From assembly GCF_042643355.1 (NCBI RefSeq), contig NZ_JBHRSS010000004.1, forward strand, positions 124,001 through 188,000: 64,000 nt of DNA, in the 5' to 3' direction. Of this stretch, positions 61,809-64,000 are shown piece after piece. Position 1 is the first letter of the stretch, and each line of letters begins with the position of its first letter. The translations under genes and the position numbers were made by a program. The stretch is from Salinisphaera aquimarina (GTDB lineage: Bacteria > Pseudomonadota > Gammaproteobacteria > Nevskiales > Salinisphaeraceae). The notes under the pieces were generated by a model, which did not search any database, was not told the origin of the DNA, and saw nothing but the letters and a program-made list of their open reading frames with translations.

Positions 61809-62948
61809 TCAGTGCTCGCGGGATACCACCAGATTGTCGCGGTGAATGAATTCCGCCTCGCCGCCGTAGCCGAGCAGCCCTTGAATTCGCTCGCTGGATT
61901 GACCGATCAGCAGGCGCGCCTCGCGGGCATCGTAGTTGGCCAGACCCTGCGCGATCTCATCGCCCTCGGCGTCGACGCAGGCGACCAGATCGCCGCGGCG
62001 AAACTCGCCCTCGACCGCGGTGATCCCTATCGGCAGCAGACTGCGGCCCGCGGTACGCAGAACACGCGCGGCGCCGGCATCGATACGCACCGAGCCCCGT
62101 ACGCGGCGCTGGCCCGCGATCCAGTTCTTGCGCGCTGCGCGCTTCGCGCGCTGGCCCGGCAACAACAGCGTGCCCACCGGCTGTCCGCGGGTAAGACGTG
62201 CGAGGACATCCGGCTCCAGGCCATCCGCGATCAGCGTTACCGCGCCGGAATCGGCGGCCTGGCGCGCGGCCAGCACCTTGGTGCGCATGCCGCCGCGCCC
62301 GAGCGCACCGCCGGTCGCGCCGGCCCCGTCCAGCAACGCCGGATCGTGTGCTTCGCACTGGTCGATGAGCCGGGCCTGCGGGTTCCGGCGTGGATCGGAA
62401 TCGAATACGCCGGCCTGATCGGTAAGAATGATGAGCCCGTCGGCGTCGAGCAGGTTGACGGTGAGGGCCGCCATGGTGTCGTTGTCGCCGACTCGGATCT
62501 CGTCCGTCGCAATCGCATCGTTTTCGTTGACGATCGGAATGACCTTGAGTTCGAGCAGGCGCAGGAGCGTACTGCGCGCGTTGAGATAACGACCACGATG
62601 GGCCACGTCCTCATGGGTGAGCAGAACCTGCGCGGTTCTGATGCCATGACGTTCGAAACATCGGCTGTAGGCCTCCACGAGCCCGGCCTGGCCGACCGAG
62701 GCCGCTGCCTGCACCTCGCTCAGGCTCGCCGGCCGTTTGGGCCAGCCGAGCCGGGCCAGGCCTTCCGCCACCGCCCCCGAAGACACGAGCACCACCTGGC
62801 AGCCATGCGCATGCAGTGCCGCAATCTGTGCAGCCCAGTTCTGCAGTCGCTCGGGGTCCAGGCCGCGCCCGTCGGCAGTCAGCAGAGCGCTGCCGATCTT
62901 GACGACCCAGCGCCGGCGCCCTGCTAGCTGATCACGATTCGTGATCAT
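61809..62948 (-). CDS. proB: Glutamate 5-kinase ProB
   Basis: The 379-aa enzyme phosphorylates glutamate in the first step of proline synthesis. The amino acid kinase domain shows RWVVKIGSALLTADGRG, VSSGAVAEGLARLGW, NENDAIATDEIRVGDND and GRGGMRTKVLAAR. A C-terminal PUA domain (about residues 285-370) follows. ATG 62948 overlaps the obg stop by 17 bases, so translation follows obg. Confidence 0.96.
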   Translation of the reverse strand: MITNRDQLAGRRRWVVKIGSALLTADGRGLDPERLQNWAAQIAALHAHGCQVVLVSSGAVAEGLARLGWPKRPASLSEVQAAASVGQAGLVEAYSRCFERHGIRTAQVLLTHEDVAHRGRYLNARSTLLRLLELKVIPIVNENDAIATDEIRVGDNDTMAALTVNLLDADGLIILTDQAGVFDSDPRRNPQARLIDQCEAHDPALLDGAGATGGALGRGGMRTKVLAARQAADSGAVTLIADGLEPDVLARLTRGQPVGTLLLPGQRAKRAARKNWIAGQRRVRGSVRIDAGAARVLRTAGRSLLPIGITAVEGEFRRGDLVACVDAEGDEIAQGLANYDAREARLLIGQSSERIQGLLGYGGEAEFIHRDNLVVSREH

Positions 62949-64000
62949 CGTCGGAATCCATGTCTTCAGCGTCGCTGGCTGCCCGGCGCTCTGCCGCTTC
63001 GGACTCCAGGTAATCCATGGCGTCACCCAGCAGCCGATTCAGGCTGTCCGGGCGAATAGCGGATACCGCATACAAGGCCCCCTGCCAGTCGAGGGTCGTA
63101 CGTACGCGCTCGCAAAGCTCGGCGGTTTCCTCGGCGTCCACCAGTTCGGTCTTGTTCAGCACGATCCAGCGCGGGCGCGATGCCAGTTCCGGGCTGAACT
63201 GCTCGAGTTCGGCCTCGATGGTCTGAATCTGCTCGATCACGTCGCGGCCTTCCGCGTCCAGTAAATCCACGATATGAAACAGCAACCGAGTACGCTGGAT
63301 ATGACGCAGGAAACGATGGCCCAGGCCGATGCCTTCGGCCGCGCCCTCGATCAGCCCGGGCAGATCCACGAGCGTGAAGCTTCGCAGAGGCCCGACGCCG
63401 ACCACACCGACCTGGGGCGTGAGCGTGGTAAACGGATAGTCCGCGATTCGCGGGCGCGCGCCGGATACGGCAGCCAGCAGCGTCGACTTGCCCGCATTGG
63501 GCAGACCCACCAAGCCGACGTCTGCCAACAGCTTGAGCTCGAGACGCAGTTCCCGGATCTCGCCCGGCGTGCCGTCCGTGGTCTTGCGGGGCGCGCGGTT
63601 GGTGCTGGACTTGAAACGGGCGTTGCCCATGCCGTGATAGCCGCCCTGCGCGACGCGAACGGTCTGCTCGTTCTCGGTCAGATCGCCAATGAGTTCGTCG
63701 GTTTCACGGGAGAAGCACAGCGTGCCGATGGGTACGCGCAGGTAACGACTTTCGCCCTTGGCACCGGTGCGGTCCTTGCCGGCACCGTTGCCGCCGCGCT
63801 GAGCCTTGTATACTCGATTGACCCGGTAATCGTAGAGCGTGTTCAGATTATGGTCGGCCACGAGATAAACGCTGCCGCCATCGCCACCGTCGCCGCCGTC
63901 CGGACCGCCAAAGGGGACATATTTCTCACGCCGGAAACTCACGCAGCCGTGCCCTCCGTCGCCCGCTTCGACACGCAGATTGGCTTCATCGACGAATTTC
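62932..64000 (-). CDS. obg: GTPase ObgE/CgtA (start codon cut by window edge)
   Basis: The visible 355 codons start KFVDEANLRVEAGDGGHGCVS, so the ATG lies across the right edge, with only its last base inside. The Gly-rich Obg fold (1-158) is followed by a GTPase domain with GLPNAGKST (166-174), DLPGLIEGA and NKTEL motifs, and a short acidic tail ending DSDDDHES. Obg acts in large-subunit assembly and stress response. It is upstream of proB in the same operon. Confidence 0.97.
   Translation of the reverse strand, partial: KFVDEANLRVEAGDGGHGCVSFRREKYVPFGGPDGGDGGDGGSVYLVADHNLNTLYDYRVNRVYKAQRGGNGAGKDRTGAKGESRYLRVPIGTLCFSRETDELIGDLTENEQTVRVAQGGYHGMGNARFKSSTNRAPRKTTDGTPGEIRELRLELKLLADVGLVGLPNAGKSTLLAAVSGARPRIADYPFTTLTPQVGVVGVGPLRSFTLVDLPGLIEGAAEGIGLGHRFLRHIQRTRLLFHIVDLLDAEGRDVIEQIQTIEAELEQFSPELASRPRWIVLNKTELVDAEETAELCERVRTTLDWQGALYAVSAIRPDSLNRLLGDAMDYLESEAAERRAASDAEDMDSDDDHES

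Overview
The window is high-GC DNA with tightly packed, mostly single-gene or short-operon transcription units. The housekeeping content (deaD, hrpA, purEK, lspA-ribF-murJ, rpsT, proB-obg, a complete type IV pilus minor-pilin operon, acpH, lemA) points to a free-living gammaproteobacterium. Tripartite TRAP and Tct uptake systems and a sodium:solute symporter fit a marine or saline heterotroph. A Salinisphaera-like organism is my guess, but it is not proven by anything here. I see no prophage, insertion sequence, CRISPR array or plasmid functions.

Layout. 1-10.9 kb: truncated TRAP permeases (dctQM, minus), a short-chain dehydrogenase, dadA behind a tandem glycine riboswitch, a membrane GGDEF protein, deaD, a cupin protein, a double-hotdog thioesterase and an amidase. 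11.4-17.2 kb: the most unusual region. Four secreted or processing proteins on the minus strand (a Ser/Asp/Asn-repeat protein, a 119-aa protein, a C39-type cysteine peptidase and a 198-aa protein) are divergent from a sigma-54 activator with a VpsR-like layout and an outer-membrane barrel. It resembles the Pseudomonas Fap functional-amyloid system in parts list but not in order or subunit sequence. Two of the small proteins carry a double-glycine-leader-like motif after their Sec signal, which suggests that the periplasmic C39 enzyme matures them. 17.3-31.7 kb: SSF transporter, a second GGDEF protein, small conserved proteins, MscS, a complete tctCBA operon, carbonic anhydrase, a HAD-family dehalogenase, isochorismatase-like and DsbA-like enzymes, a class V aminotransferase and acpH.

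31.8-50.9 kb: an unknown protein, an IalB-like protein, a GntP permease, a YdcF-like protein, hrpA, the lipoprotein amidase amiD, a repeat-containing secreted protein, a FUSC protein, purEK, a lemA-TPM-TPM operon, an SRPBCC protein, class I aldolase, tRNA-Ser(UGA) and a lipoprotein of the amidase-signature family. 51.0-58.1 kb: tRNA-Thr(CGU), then fimT-pilV-pilW-pilX-pilY1-pilE, almost all overlapping or abutting, encoding the type IV pilus tip and priming complex. 58.2-64 kb: lspA-ribF-murJ (minus), rpsT (plus) and proB-obg (minus, obg cut by the window edge by about two bases).

Functionally, the fibre-like cluster with its enhancer-dependent regulator, two diguanylate cyclase-type proteins and the type IV pilus operon suggest surface attachment and biofilm as a recurring theme. 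The link between them is inference.
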